Positions 42,474 to 51,295 of a stretch of 64,000 bases of DNA are shown here, piece after piece. The translations under genes were made by a program, and so were the position numbers. Positions within the stretch are counted from its first letter, which is position 1. The number at the start of each line of letters is the position of its first letter. The DNA lies in the NCBI GenBank assembly GCA_947630555.1, contig CANRIA010000001.1, forward strand, positions 62,001 through 126,000, given 5' to 3'. The DNA is from an uncultured Clostridia bacterium (GTDB lineage Bacteria; Bacillota; Clostridia; Oscillospirales; Ruminococcaceae). The notes beneath the pieces are model-generated. The model saw nothing but the letters and a program-made list of their open reading frames with translations. It did not search any database and was not told the origin of the DNA.

Positions 42474-42490
42474 AAATTGTCAGCCTTATT

Positions 42491-42519
42491 ATTATACACC
42501 TCCGAGACGCGTTTGTCAA
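42491..42519 (-). promoter_or_regulatory. Sigma-A promoter of tRNA-Thr
   Basis: Minus strand TTGACA (42514-42519), 17 bp, TATAAT (42491-42496), both perfect. Confidence 0.87.
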
Positions 42520-42547
42520 GCACTTTTTTAAAAAAATTCGGTGCGGC

Positions 42548-43117
42548 TCACATAAACCGCACCACGCCGCTCTCAATATCATATATTGCGCCGACGACCC
42601 TTAGCCCCTCGCTGCTTTCAAGCGACTGTATCTCAAGGCTTCGCTCAATAATGCCTATACTGCGCCTGACATTGAGCTCGGCGGCTTTTACGGGGTCGCG
42701 CTCGCTGCCGATAGCCTGCTTTATCTCGTCGGTTATGTACTTAATATAGCCGTCGGGGTCGTGCTCTATGGCGGCTGTTACCGCTCCGCAGTGGGTATGA
42801 CCCATTACAACTACCAGCTCACAGCCCAGATGCTCGGCGGCATACTCTACGCTGCCCAGCTGGTGGTCGTCGATAACGTTGCCTGCTACGCGTATCACAA
42901 AAATATCGCCTATGCCAGCGGCAAAAATACTTTCGGGCACAACGCGCGAGTCCGAACAGGTTATCACAACGGCATAAGGGTGCTGACCGCTGACGGTCTC
43001 TTTTCTGCGAGAGGGCGAAAAATCGCCCGTTTTTTGCGACATAACGTAATCTTCGTTGCCTTTTTTCAATATTTTCAAAGCCTCATCGGCTGAAACACAC
43101 ACTGCACTATGTGACAT
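42548..43117 (-). CDS. Beta-class carbonic anhydrase
   Basis: 189 aa. Interconverts CO2 and bicarbonate. Zinc ligands are in CSDSRVVPE (Cys, with the Asp-Arg dyad) and MGHTHCGAV (His and Cys); VIRVAGNVID lies between. Start is ATG 43117 after AGAGGTGA; an in-frame start ten codons upstream lacks a ribosome site. Monocistronic, convergent with no neighbour on its 3' side except the tRNA promoter region. Confidence 0.94.
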   Translation of the reverse strand: MSHSAVCVSADEALKILKKGNEDYVMSQKTGDFSPSRRKETVSGQHPYAVVITCSDSRVVPESIFAAGIGDIFVIRVAGNVIDDHQLGSVEYAAEHLGCELVVVMGHTHCGAVTAAIEHDPDGYIKYITDEIKQAIGSERDPVKAAELNVRRSIGIIERSLEIQSLESSEGLRVVGAIYDIESGVVRFM

Positions 43118-43183
43118 AATATTCACCTCTTTTACATTGTAACACAAATTTGTGCAAAAGTAAAGCTTTTTGCGTACAGTTTA

Positions 43184-43212
43184 TTGACAAACGGACAAAA
43201 ATTTGGTATAAT
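43184..43212 (+). promoter_or_regulatory. Sigma-A promoter upstream of the ECF sigma operon
   Basis: TTGACA (43184-43189), 17 bp, TATAAT (43207-43212), about 390 bases before the sigma gene; the transcript would cover the four repeats. Confidence 0.8.
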
Positions 43213-43250
43213 AATTATACACTATACACAATTAAAAATTTTTTCATTTT

Positions 43251-43588
43251 TCTTGCAACATTTTCGCATTTTAGAGTGTACTTATTTAAATAAGCGCATT
43301 TTTACGCAGGTTTTCTTGTTCACAAAATGTTTACAAATTTTCTTGTAACATTTTTGTATTTTGATGTGTACTTATTTATAGAAGTATATTTTTACGACAA
43401 GTTTTGCGTTCACAAAAAGTTTACAAATTTTCTTGTAACATTTTCGCATTTTGGCGTGTACTTATTTATAGAAGTATATTTTTACGCCGAATTTTGGTGC
43501 ACGAAAAGTTTTTAAAAATTTTTTTGAAATTCTTGTAACATTTTTGTATTTTGATGTGTACTTATTAGTGAAGATATATTTTTAGGAT
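43251..43588 (+). repeat. Four tandem promoter-like repeats upstream of the ECF sigma gene
   Basis: Repeats begin at 43251, 43341, 43431 and 43531 (spacing 90, 90, 100). Each has TTGYAACATTTT (TGCAACA or TGTAACA at 43254, 43344, 43434, 43534), then TATTTTGATGTGTA-like sequence with the box GTGTA ending at 43280, 43370, 43460 and 43560. The AAC and (C)GTGTA boxes have the spacing of ECF sigma promoters (TGTAAC-N15-CGTGTA in copy 3). Most are followed by a small TACTT...AAGTA hairpin and a T tract. Confidence 0.65.
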
Positions 43589-43600
43589 CGGGGACTGTTT

Positions 43601-44140
43601 ATGAAAGACAGACTTATCTTAAAACTGAACAACGGCAATGTACGGGCTTTTGAGCAGATAATGAAGAAATACAGCAGATATGTATTCACCGTTATTGAAA
43701 ACCACGCAAAGGGTTTTCTGGCGAAAGAGGACATAGAAGAAGCTGTGGAGGATACATTTATCTCGCTGTGGAGGCACAGAGGCAGCGTATCGGCAGAACT
43801 GCCGCTTATGCCTTACATAGCGGCGGTGGCAAAAAATGCCGCACGCAATCGTATGCGCACCGTGAATGTTAAAATGACAGCGAGCGGTGACGGTGTATCA
43901 CTTAATGATTACGGCTACATACGGGTAGAGACGGTGAGCGACATACTGGGTGCGGCAGGCAAGCTGAACAAAAAGCAGTACGAAGTGTTCATACGATATT
44001 ATTTCTATGGTGAAGCTATGGATATGATATCGACAGGAATGGGAATAGGCGAATCTGATGCAAGGACTACTTTGCACAGGGCGCGAGAGTCGATAAAGGG
44101 TTATTTATCGGAAAGGGGTTACAGTGATGAGATCGTTTAA
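43601..44140 (+). CDS. ECF-type RNA polymerase sigma factor
   Basis: 179 aa. Region 2 (NVRAFEQIMKKYSRYVFTVIENH, DIEEAVEDTFISLWRHR) and region 4 (LNKKQYEVFIRYYFYGEAMDMISTGMGIGESDARTTLHRARESIKGYL) are both present. The gene overlaps its neighbour by 14 bases. The four repeats upstream look like its own target promoters, implying autoregulation. Start ATG 43601; no strong ribosome site (GGGGAC). Confidence 0.87.
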   Translation: MKDRLILKLNNGNVRAFEQIMKKYSRYVFTVIENHAKGFLAKEDIEEAVEDTFISLWRHRGSVSAELPLMPYIAAVAKNAARNRMRTVNVKMTASGDGVSLNDYGYIRVETVSDILGAAGKLNKKQYEVFIRYYFYGEAMDMISTGMGIGESDARTTLHRARESIKGYLSERGYSDEIV

Positions 44141-45872
44141 ACTGTTTAGCAAAAGCAAAAACATAATGCCAAGCTCTTCAAAAAAGCTTTCGCACAAGGA
44201 CAAAAAGCGCATAGTTGAAAACGTTGAGGACAAGCTGGGGCTGAGTGATGCGCGCCCTAGGCTGGGCGGCGGCCCTGTTATGGCTGCGCTTACGGCTATG
44301 GCTATGATAGCGGTAATGGTCGCGGGGGGCATATATATTGCAGGAAAAGACGAAATGGTGGTAGATCCTGCTACAAATTCATACAACAAAGAGATCATAC
44401 ACGGCAATGTTGAATTTGCTTCAGATTACATTTACTGTGATATGTATCTTAACAGCAATATGACCGATATTGCCATAGAGATACCCTATGTTTACACCGA
44501 AAATATGCCGAATATGTCGGTAACCAGTCTTTCGGGCAGCAACGCCGAAGATGTATCTGTACAAAAAGTTGAAAACAGCGTTCTCGGCTCTGAAAGCACA
44601 GATAGCTACAACATGGGTGAATTGAAGCTTCAGCTGAACATTCCGTGGTCTTCGGGCAAGGAGGTAATAATAGACTCTTTTAAAGTAAGCATTGAGGGGC
44701 TGGGAGATAATCTTTTAGTACAGCTTGGCAGTCCGCTGAGATTTCACTGTGTTGATGCGCAGACTGATGAAAATATGCAGATAAGCCTTAGCAGCAGCGT
44801 AAAAGATGCCGACACGATACAAAACACCTTTAGGATAACAGCGACCGAAACAAGGGAGCTCAGTAGCATTTATATGCTTACCGGCGAGCCGCTTAAATGC
44901 TATGAGAGAGGCAGTTCATCTACCTTACTGAGTGACTACAGAATAAGCAGCGGAAAAGCGCTGGAATTTTGCAATTACATCACCAAAGGCGGCAATTTTA
45001 CTACTGAAAGCTCGGCACAGCTTTGCTATATTTATGCAAACGCCCTGCTGGAGTTTACAGACAACAGCGGCAGAGTATATAACGTTATTGCCGGCAGTGA
45101 TAACAGCTTGTTCGGAAAATTTGCTTATCCCGACACCCAGCTGCTGAAAGATGCCATTGTAAACGACCGCACAACATTCGGCAATGTCAGCGATTTTAAA
45201 ATGGACAGCCTTGCAGGAAATGCTTACTCGCAGAAAGTTATTGAGGCGCTTGAGACCGAACTTTCGGCTAGTGAGGCAAGTCACGGAAGCAGTGTAGGTG
45301 ACAAATACACAAAATTGACGAAAGATTCTGTGCTGTGCGACGGCGTTACGGCAAACATAATGATATTGCTGGAGCCCGGCGAAAATTATGCCGACACTCC
45401 AAAAGAATTTGCCCTTTCCACGCCGGATATAAAGTTGTATTCGTCTGAACAAAAAGAAATTGATATTGACATAAGAAAAGCTATTTACGACAGGGAGCGC
45501 GACGGCGTACCGATAAAGTATATAAGCATTTCGTTCAATATGAATGACCTTGGCGATGAGAGAAATGTTACACTGAAAATTTCAATGCCGAACAACGAGC
45601 TTGGAACGAATTTATCACTTGACCAAAACATCAGCATGAACGAATACGTCAGCGGCGACGGTGAAAGTGTATATCTTTCGGAATGTGCGTTTTATTCTTC
45701 GTATGAGACCCCGACAAGCGCGGCAGACGGCGGCGAGAGTTTTACGGTGGCAGATTATTCGGGCGAGACCAAAACTTATTCGGCAAAAAAATTCGGGCTG
45801 GAATACTATGAGACTTACAACGCGGACAGCATAGAATACAACGGCAAAACATACACAAAGAAAGGGGTCTGA
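44127..45872 (+). CDS. Membrane protein coupled to the ECF sigma factor, probable anti-sigma
   Basis: 581 aa. A basic cytoplasmic segment of about 45 residues, one membrane helix (about 50-72, MAALTAMAMIAVMVAGGIYIAG) and about 500 extracytoplasmic residues with beta-rich character and no recognised domain. Position directly after a sigma gene with a coupled start (ATG 44127, eight bases after GGGG) and single-pass topology point to an anti-sigma factor with an external sensor. A canonical zinc-binding anti-sigma motif is absent, so this is inference. Confidence 0.6.
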   Translation: MRSFKLFSKSKNIMPSSSKKLSHKDKKRIVENVEDKLGLSDARPRLGGGPVMAALTAMAMIAVMVAGGIYIAGKDEMVVDPATNSYNKEIIHGNVEFASDYIYCDMYLNSNMTDIAIEIPYVYTENMPNMSVTSLSGSNAEDVSVQKVENSVLGSESTDSYNMGELKLQLNIPWSSGKEVIIDSFKVSIEGLGDNLLVQLGSPLRFHCVDAQTDENMQISLSSSVKDADTIQNTFRITATETRELSSIYMLTGEPLKCYERGSSSTLLSDYRISSGKALEFCNYITKGGNFTTESSAQLCYIYANALLEFTDNSGRVYNVIAGSDNSLFGKFAYPDTQLLKDAIVNDRTTFGNVSDFKMDSLAGNAYSQKVIEALETELSASEASHGSSVGDKYTKLTKDSVLCDGVTANIMILLEPGENYADTPKEFALSTPDIKLYSSEQKEIDIDIRKAIYDRERDGVPIKYISISFNMNDLGDERNVTLKISMPNNELGTNLSLDQNISMNEYVSGDGESVYLSECAFYSSYETPTSAADGGESFTVADYSGETKTYSAKKFGLEYYETYNADSIEYNGKTYTKKGV

Positions 45873-45888
45873 AGCCCCTTTCTTTTTT
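45857..45888 (+). terminator. Intrinsic terminator overlapping the stop codon
   Basis: AAAGAAAGGGG and CCCCTTTCTTT with T run; the TGA stop codon is in the loop. Confidence 0.9.
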
Positions 45889-45903
45889 ATGTATACTTTT
45901 TTA

Positions 45904-45932
45904 TTGACAAACGCACAGGAAGAATGTATAAT
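45904..45932 (+). promoter_or_regulatory. Sigma-A promoter of the Lrp-ispE operon
   Basis: TTGACA (45904-45909), 17 bp, TATAAT (45927-45932), both perfect. Confidence 0.87.
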
Positions 45933-45970
45933 TATATTGTCTTTAAAATACTTAGAAGAGGGGTAATAAA

Positions 45971-46450
45971 ATGACACAGTTGCTTGAACTTCTGGCAAAA
46001 AATTCGCGGCTTTCAAACGCTGAACTTGCAATTCTTTTAGGAAAAAGCGAGCAGGAAGTTGCAGACGAGATAGAACAGCTTGAAAAAAGCGGCGTTATAA
46101 AGGGCTACACCACGCTTATTGACAGGGCGGTGGAAAACCCGAACTTAGTGACGGCTTACATCGAGCTGAAAGTTACGCCTATGGCTGAAAGCGGTTTTGA
46201 CGACATTGCAAAATTTATAGCGCAGTATGATGCGGTAAAGTCGGTAACGCTGATGTCGGGGGCATATGACCTCGGCATTACGATAATAGGCGAAAACCTG
46301 CGTGTTATCTCAGACTTTGTGGCGAGGCATCTTTCTACCATTGACGGCGTTATTTCTACCGCAACGCACTTTGAGCTGAAAAACTACAAAGAAAACGGCA
46401 TACTTCTGTGCGACGAAGAAAACGACGAAAGAGGATTTGTATCCCCGTAA
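45971..46450 (+). CDS. Lrp/AsnC family transcriptional regulator
   Basis: 159 aa. N-terminal helix-turn-helix (LAKNSRLSNAELAILLGKSEQEVADEIEQLEKSGVIKGYTTLID) and C-terminal RAM ligand domain (SVTLMSGAYDLGITIIG). It is the first gene before an aminotransferase, so it probably senses an amino acid and regulates that operon. Start after GAGG. Confidence 0.9.
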   Translation: MTQLLELLAKNSRLSNAELAILLGKSEQEVADEIEQLEKSGVIKGYTTLIDRAVENPNLVTAYIELKVTPMAESGFDDIAKFIAQYDAVKSVTLMSGAYDLGITIIGENLRVISDFVARHLSTIDGVISTATHFELKNYKENGILLCDEENDERGFVSP

Positions 46451-46475
46451 AAAATGACGAAAGAGGCTTTCCCCC

Positions 46476-47663
46476 ATGATAGATTATGATAAGATAGTTA
46501 CCGAAAAAGCGCGCTCCATAAAGCCTTCGGGCATTAGAAAGTTTTTTGATATTGCCCAGCAGATGGACGGCGTTTTGAACCTTGGCGTGGGCGAACCCGA
46601 TTTTTTCACGCCGTGGAAGATACGCCAGAAAGCCATTACGGTACTTGAAAAGATAAAGACTTCATACACGGCAAATTCGGGACTTTTAGACCTGCGGCGC
46701 TCAATAAGCGGATACCTTGACAGGACGGTAGGCGTTAAATACGAGCCGAAAGATGAGATAATTGTAACGGTGGGCGGCTCGGAGGCGATAGACCTTGCTA
46801 TAAGGGCGTGCATAGGCGAGGGCGACGAGGTTTTGATTGTTGAGCCCTGCTTTGTTTGCTATGCGCCTATGGTTCAGCTGGCAAACGGCACGGCGGTAAC
46901 GATAGAAACAAAGCTTGAAAACAACTTCAAGCTGACGGCTGCGGAGCTTAAAGAAAAGATAACGCCGCGCACTAAAATGCTTATACTCCCCTACCCCAAC
47001 AACCCGACCGGCGCGATAATGACTCGCGAGGACTTAGAGCCGATAGCCGAGGTTCTGAGAGATACTAACATAATTGTTGTTTCTGACGAGATATATTCGG
47101 CGCTTACATATGGCAAAGACCACTGCTCTATTGCCTCTCTTGACGGCATGAAAGAGCGCACTATTCTTATAAACGGCTTTTCAAAAGGCTATGCCATGAC
47201 GGGCTGGCGGCTTGGTTTTCTGGCAGGGCCGCAGCCTATTTTGCAGCACATTCTGAAAATACATCAGTATGCTATAATGTCCTCGCCGACGGTTAGCCAG
47301 TATGCGGCTGTTACGGCTTTGGAAGAATGCGATGCGGACGTTCAAAAAATGGTGGACGAATACAACATAAGGCGCAGATACTTAGTGTCGGCGTTTAACT
47401 CTATAGGTCTGCCCTGCTTTGAGCCCGAGGGCGCATTCTATGTGTTCCCCAGCATAAAGTCAACGGGGCTGACAAGCAAGGAATTTTGCGAGCGGCTGGT
47501 ATACGAAAAGAGAGTCGCGGTTGTTCCCGGCGATGCTTTTGGCGAGTGCGGCGAGGGCTTTATAAGGGTATCTTACGCGTATTCTTTGAGAAATTTAAAA
47601 CAGGCTGTTAAGCTTATAGGTGAATTTTTAGATGACCTTAAAAAGGAACGTGAGGGCAAATGA
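46476..47663 (+). CDS. Class I/II pyridoxal-phosphate aminotransferase
   Basis: 395 aa, fold-type I. LGVGEPDFFTPWKIR at the N-terminus, PYPNNPTGAIM, VVSDEIYSALTY, the PLP lysine in NGFSKGYAMTGWRLGFLAGP and the late FIRVSYA. This is the PatA/AspC-like group; substrate (aspartate, aromatic or other) cannot be told from sequence. Operon with the Lrp regulator upstream and ispE (ATGA overlap) downstream. Confidence 0.93.
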   Translation: MIDYDKIVTEKARSIKPSGIRKFFDIAQQMDGVLNLGVGEPDFFTPWKIRQKAITVLEKIKTSYTANSGLLDLRRSISGYLDRTVGVKYEPKDEIIVTVGGSEAIDLAIRACIGEGDEVLIVEPCFVCYAPMVQLANGTAVTIETKLENNFKLTAAELKEKITPRTKMLILPYPNNPTGAIMTREDLEPIAEVLRDTNIIVVSDEIYSALTYGKDHCSIASLDGMKERTILINGFSKGYAMTGWRLGFLAGPQPILQHILKIHQYAIMSSPTVSQYAAVTALEECDADVQKMVDEYNIRRRYLVSAFNSIGLPCFEPEGAFYVFPSIKSTGLTSKEFCERLVYEKRVAVVPGDAFGECGEGFIRVSYAYSLRNLKQAVKLIGEFLDDLKKEREGK

Positions 47664-48532
47664 GATCTGTTACTCTGTTTGCAAACGCGAAGATAAATCT
47701 GGCTCTTGATGTTTTGGGAAAACGAAGCGATGGCTACCACGAACTGCGCATGATAATGCAGTCGGTCAGCATACACGACGTTATAAGGCTGGAAAAGGCT
47801 GAGAGCGGCATAACTTTTCAGTGCGGCGGCGGCGCGCCGACCGATGAGAGTAATCTTGCTGTTAAAGCTGCGCGCCTTTTGCTTAGTGAGAGCGGCACCA
47901 AGAGCGGCGTGAAGATAACCCTTGAAAAACACATACCCTCAATGGCAGGCATGGCAGGCGGCAGTGCTGACTGTGCGGCGGCTCTTATAGGCACTGATAT
48001 GCTTTTTGGACTTGATACGCCGCGCGAAAAGCTGCTTAAAATGGCGTGTTCGCTGGGCGCGGACGTGCCTTTTTGCGTGGTTGGGGGCGTGAAGATATGC
48101 GAGGGTATAGGCGAAAAGATGACGGCTCTGCCAAAAATGCCTGAGTGCGCAATAGTGGTTGTAAAGCCTTCGGTTTCGGTAAGCACGCCATGGGCTTTTG
48201 CAAGGTTCGACAGTATATCCTCACCTAAAAAAGGCGATTTTGACGGCATGGTAAGCGCATTTGAGCGTGAAGACCTCGGCGGCATAGGAAGCAGGCTTTT
48301 CAACGCTTTGGAATACGCCGCCGGTCTATCCGAAATAAAACAGGCAAAAGAAGACCTGATGAAATTTGGCGCTTGCGGTGCGCTTATGACGGGCAGCGGC
48401 TCGGCGGTTTTTGGAATATTTGAAGACGGCGAGACGGCTGAAAAGTGCGCAAAATCGCTTAAAGAACTGTATCAGTTTTGCGAAGTCTGCAAGTGCTGTG
48501 ATAGCGGCTGTGAGGTCAAGAAATATGAATGA
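47660..48532 (+). CDS. ispE: 4-diphosphocytidyl-2-C-methyl-D-erythritol kinase
   Basis: 290-aa GHMP kinase of the MEP isoprenoid pathway. KINLALDVLGKRSDGYHELRMIMQSV, the ATP loop PSMAGMAGGSADCAAAL and LMTGSGSAVFGIF near the C-terminus are diagnostic. Coupled to the aminotransferase by ATGA and to the radical SAM gene by an eight-base overlap. Confidence 0.95.
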   Translation: MRSVTLFANAKINLALDVLGKRSDGYHELRMIMQSVSIHDVIRLEKAESGITFQCGGGAPTDESNLAVKAARLLLSESGTKSGVKITLEKHIPSMAGMAGGSADCAAALIGTDMLFGLDTPREKLLKMACSLGADVPFCVVGGVKICEGIGEKMTALPKMPECAIVVVKPSVSVSTPWAFARFDSISSPKKGDFDGMVSAFEREDLGGIGSRLFNALEYAAGLSEIKQAKEDLMKFGACGALMTGSGSAVFGIFEDGETAEKCAKSLKELYQFCEVCKCCDSGCEVKKYE

Positions 48533-49421
48533 ATACCAAAGTTGCCGCCTTTGCCCACGCAGCTGCGACACTGACAGGCACAGAAATTTGGGCATTTGCG
48601 GCGAATATGACAAAATGCGCATTGCAAGGTGCGCCCTGCACAAGTGGGAAGAACCTGCCATTTGCACGGGCGGCGGCAGCGGTGCGATATTTTTTTCAGG
48701 GTGCTCTCTGCGGTGCTGTTATTGCCAGAACTATGAGATCTCTCAGTGCGGCAAGGGGTATGAGATAACGCCCGGTCAGCTTGCACAGGAAATGCTAAAA
48801 CTGCAAGAGCAGGGTGCGTGCAACATATCGTTCATATCGGCGGCGCATTTTGTGCCTTCGGTGATAGAGGCGCTGAATATAGTGAAGGGCGCGCTGAAAA
48901 TACCTACCGTTTACAATTCTTCAGGGTATGAAAGCCCACAAACGCTTGAAAAGCTTAGTGGTTACATTGATATTTATCTGCCCGACATAAAGTATTTTTC
49001 GCCTAAGCTGTCGCTCGAATATTCCTCGGCGAGGGACTATTTTGAAGTGACCTCACGCGCTGTGGACATTATGATAAAGCAGGCAGGCAAGCCGATATTT
49101 GACGGCGGCACGCTGAAAAAGGGCGTTATAGTGCGGCATTTGGTGCTGCCCTCCCACAAAGATGACAGCATTGAAATAATGAAGTATCTTGGTGAAAAAT
49201 ACGCGCCCGACCAGCTTATTCTTTCAATAATGCGGCAGTATGTGCCGATTTTCAAAAGTTGCGAGCACCCCGAAATTAACAGGCGTTTGACAACATATGA
49301 ATATGACAAGGTGCTTGATGTGGCTGAAAAGTTTGGCTTTAAATGGTACATTCAGGGCAAGGCGGCTTCGGATACGGGCTTTATACCGCAGTTTTACGGC
49401 GAAAAGCCGCACCATGTTTGA
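48525..49421 (+). CDS. Radical SAM protein, PflA-like (COG1313)
   Basis: 298 aa. An N-terminal Cys cluster (CRLCPRSCDTDR, GICGE) precedes the radical SAM motif with C-x3-C-x2-C spacing (FFSGCSLRCCYCQNYE). The barrel continues to the conserved ILSIMRQYVP. Homologues are annotated as putative pyruvate formate-lyase activases, but the enzyme activated here is unknown; no pyruvate formate-lyase gene is in the window. Start at ATG 48525 after GAGG. Confidence 0.88.
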   Translation: MNEYQSCRLCPRSCDTDRHRNLGICGEYDKMRIARCALHKWEEPAICTGGGSGAIFFSGCSLRCCYCQNYEISQCGKGYEITPGQLAQEMLKLQEQGACNISFISAAHFVPSVIEALNIVKGALKIPTVYNSSGYESPQTLEKLSGYIDIYLPDIKYFSPKLSLEYSSARDYFEVTSRAVDIMIKQAGKPIFDGGTLKKGVIVRHLVLPSHKDDSIEIMKYLGEKYAPDQLILSIMRQYVPIFKSCEHPEINRRLTTYEYDKVLDVAEKFGFKWYIQGKAASDTGFIPQFYGEKPHHV

Positions 49422-49447
49422 GTTTTTGCATGACGTTGCCTGCCCTC

Positions 49448-49476
49448 TTGCATTTTTCGACATTGTGTGATATAAT
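49448..49476 (+). promoter_or_regulatory. Promoter of the surface acylation cluster
   Basis: TTGCAT (49448-49453), 17 bp, TATAAT (49471-49476), about 110 bases before the start codon. Confidence 0.65.
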
Positions 49477-49585
49477 AATACATAAGTGTTTATATGGGGT
49501 CACTATACTGACATATAATTCATAAAAAGACAAAAAAAGAATTATTAGTTTATATTTGGAACAAACAATTTTGGAGGATGATCTG

Positions 49586-51277
49586 ATGTTAAGAAAAACA
49601 CTTGCCGTACTTTTTAGTGCGCTTGCTGTGACGGCGGCTGTATGTGCGTCGGATTGTCACAACCCACAGCATGATAATATAATCTATCGTGCAACACCAT
49701 CTTTTGCGAAGTTAGGCGCCCCTGTCTATAAAGTCGAAGAAGTTCCTGTAGTTTCGCAGGCGGTAATAACAAAATCTACACATACCGGAAGCTCCATACG
49801 CATATACTGGGGCAAAACGGAGGGCGCAAACGGATATGATATTCTAAGGCAGAACCCTTATGACATAACAAAATGGGAGCACATTGCCAGAATAACAGAC
49901 AACGGCTTTAAAGGATACTCGATATACACTTATAATGATGCCTTAAAAAGGTTTGAACTTAAAGAAATAGTATCGGATAAAACCAAATTCAGCTACAGTG
50001 ACGACTTCTGTCTTTCTTCGGGCACTTTTTATACATATAAAGTGAACGCTTTTGCAGATGTGAACGGCAAGAAAACATACGGCCCCGAAAGCGCGCCGTT
50101 ATCCGATGCCACTTGTCCGCACGCGCCTAATATAACCGAATTTACTCATACCACAAACTCTGTGCAGATATTCTGGGACAAAATAGACTGTGCAAGCGGA
50201 TATGAAGTTTTTAAATATAATACAGAGACCCAAAAATGGGATAAGGTTAAAACCATAGAGGATAATACAACATTCAGCTACAGCGAGGAAGGACTTTCTT
50301 CGGGCACTGTATATAAATACAAGGTAAGAGCATATATAAGCTTTGCAGGCATTACTGTCCACGGTATCTCAAGCGCAGAATTTGCAGTTGCGACAAACCC
50401 TGTGGCAAGCACTATTACAAATTATGTTCAAAATGTAGATATTCTCAATCTTTACTGGGAAAAAGTGCAATGCAGCGGATATTATATACAGCAGTACAAA
50501 AACGGCGAATGGGTAACAGCAGCGACCGTTGCTTCACCAGATTCAAACAGCACCTCGCTGGCCGGTCTTACAGCAAACATACAGCTGGATTTCAGGATAA
50601 TTCCGTATGTGCAGGTCGGCTCATCTGTGATAGAAGGCGCGGCAAGCGAAACATTTTCGTTGGTAATGGAATATCTGGTAGCTGCTAAAAGCGGCTCGGT
50701 AATGAAATATTCGCCTGCGTGGGCATCAGGCACTATTATGGGCTTTGACAGAGGCGCTGTATTTCATGTTCTTGAAACAAGCGGAAACTGGTTTAAGGTA
50801 GATTATAACGGAACTATCGGATACATTTACAACAAGGCTGTTACGGGCATGCCAAATTATTATTCAATTACTACCGATACTCTGCCTGTGGTGGCTGACG
50901 ACTGCCTGTTTGACAACGGCACGAGCATAAGCGCGATATTCAATTATTGCAAAGGTATGTATTACGCAGTTACGCCAAAACTCAGCATTGAAGAAATGGC
51001 TGCAAGGGCTTTTAAGTACAGGTCGGGTGCGTGCTATTACTATGCATCTCTGATGTATTATCTGCTTAACAGAGCAGGCTATGAAGTATATATAATACAG
51101 GGCGAATCAGACCCCGACAACGAGCACTGGTGGAATCTTGTCAAGACTCCGGAGGGCTGGAGACATTTTGATGCTACACCTTTTCATGACCACGATTATC
51201 TTTACGGAGCTACCGATGAGGAAACTGCCGAATATATGAGCAAGTGGGACAAAAGCCTGTATCCTGCTGTAAACTGA
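49586..51277 (+). CDS. Exported protein with fibronectin III repeats, SH3 and transglutaminase-like domain
   Basis: 563 aa from ATG 49586, nine bases after GGAGG. Signal peptide (about 1-22), then three fibronectin type III-like repeats (TKSTHTGSSIRIYWGK, TEFTHTTNSVQIFWDK, NYVQNVDILNLYWEK), an SH3-like domain (about 350-410) and a C-terminal transglutaminase-like cysteine protease fold: Cys in SGACYYYASLMYYLL, His in NEHWWNLV and Asp in RHFDATPF. A wall-bound enzyme crosslinking or cleaving peptides is likely. First gene of a run with MBOAT and AlgX-like genes. Confidence 0.8.
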   Translation: MLRKTLAVLFSALAVTAAVCASDCHNPQHDNIIYRATPSFAKLGAPVYKVEEVPVVSQAVITKSTHTGSSIRIYWGKTEGANGYDILRQNPYDITKWEHIARITDNGFKGYSIYTYNDALKRFELKEIVSDKTKFSYSDDFCLSSGTFYTYKVNAFADVNGKKTYGPESAPLSDATCPHAPNITEFTHTTNSVQIFWDKIDCASGYEVFKYNTETQKWDKVKTIEDNTTFSYSEEGLSSGTVYKYKVRAYISFAGITVHGISSAEFAVATNPVASTITNYVQNVDILNLYWEKVQCSGYYIQQYKNGEWVTAATVASPDSNSTSLAGLTANIQLDFRIIPYVQVGSSVIEGAASETFSLVMEYLVAAKSGSVMKYSPAWASGTIMGFDRGAVFHVLETSGNWFKVDYNGTIGYIYNKAVTGMPNYYSITTDTLPVVADDCLFDNGTSISAIFNYCKGMYYAVTPKLSIEEMAARAFKYRSGACYYYASLMYYLLNRAGYEVYIIQGESDPDNEHWWNLVKTPEGWRHFDATPFHDHDYLYGATDEETAEYMSKWDKSLYPAVN

Positions 51278-51295
51278 CGGTGCGGAGAAAGTTGT

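Noticed and set aside
43327..43515. 62-codon repetitive aromatic frame
   Set aside because: Produced by the 90-bp promoter repeats; no ribosome site and not kept in all copies.
43251..43588. CRISPR array
   Set aside because: Repeat units are 90-100 bp, conserved across the whole unit and lack unique spacers; no cas genes in the window.
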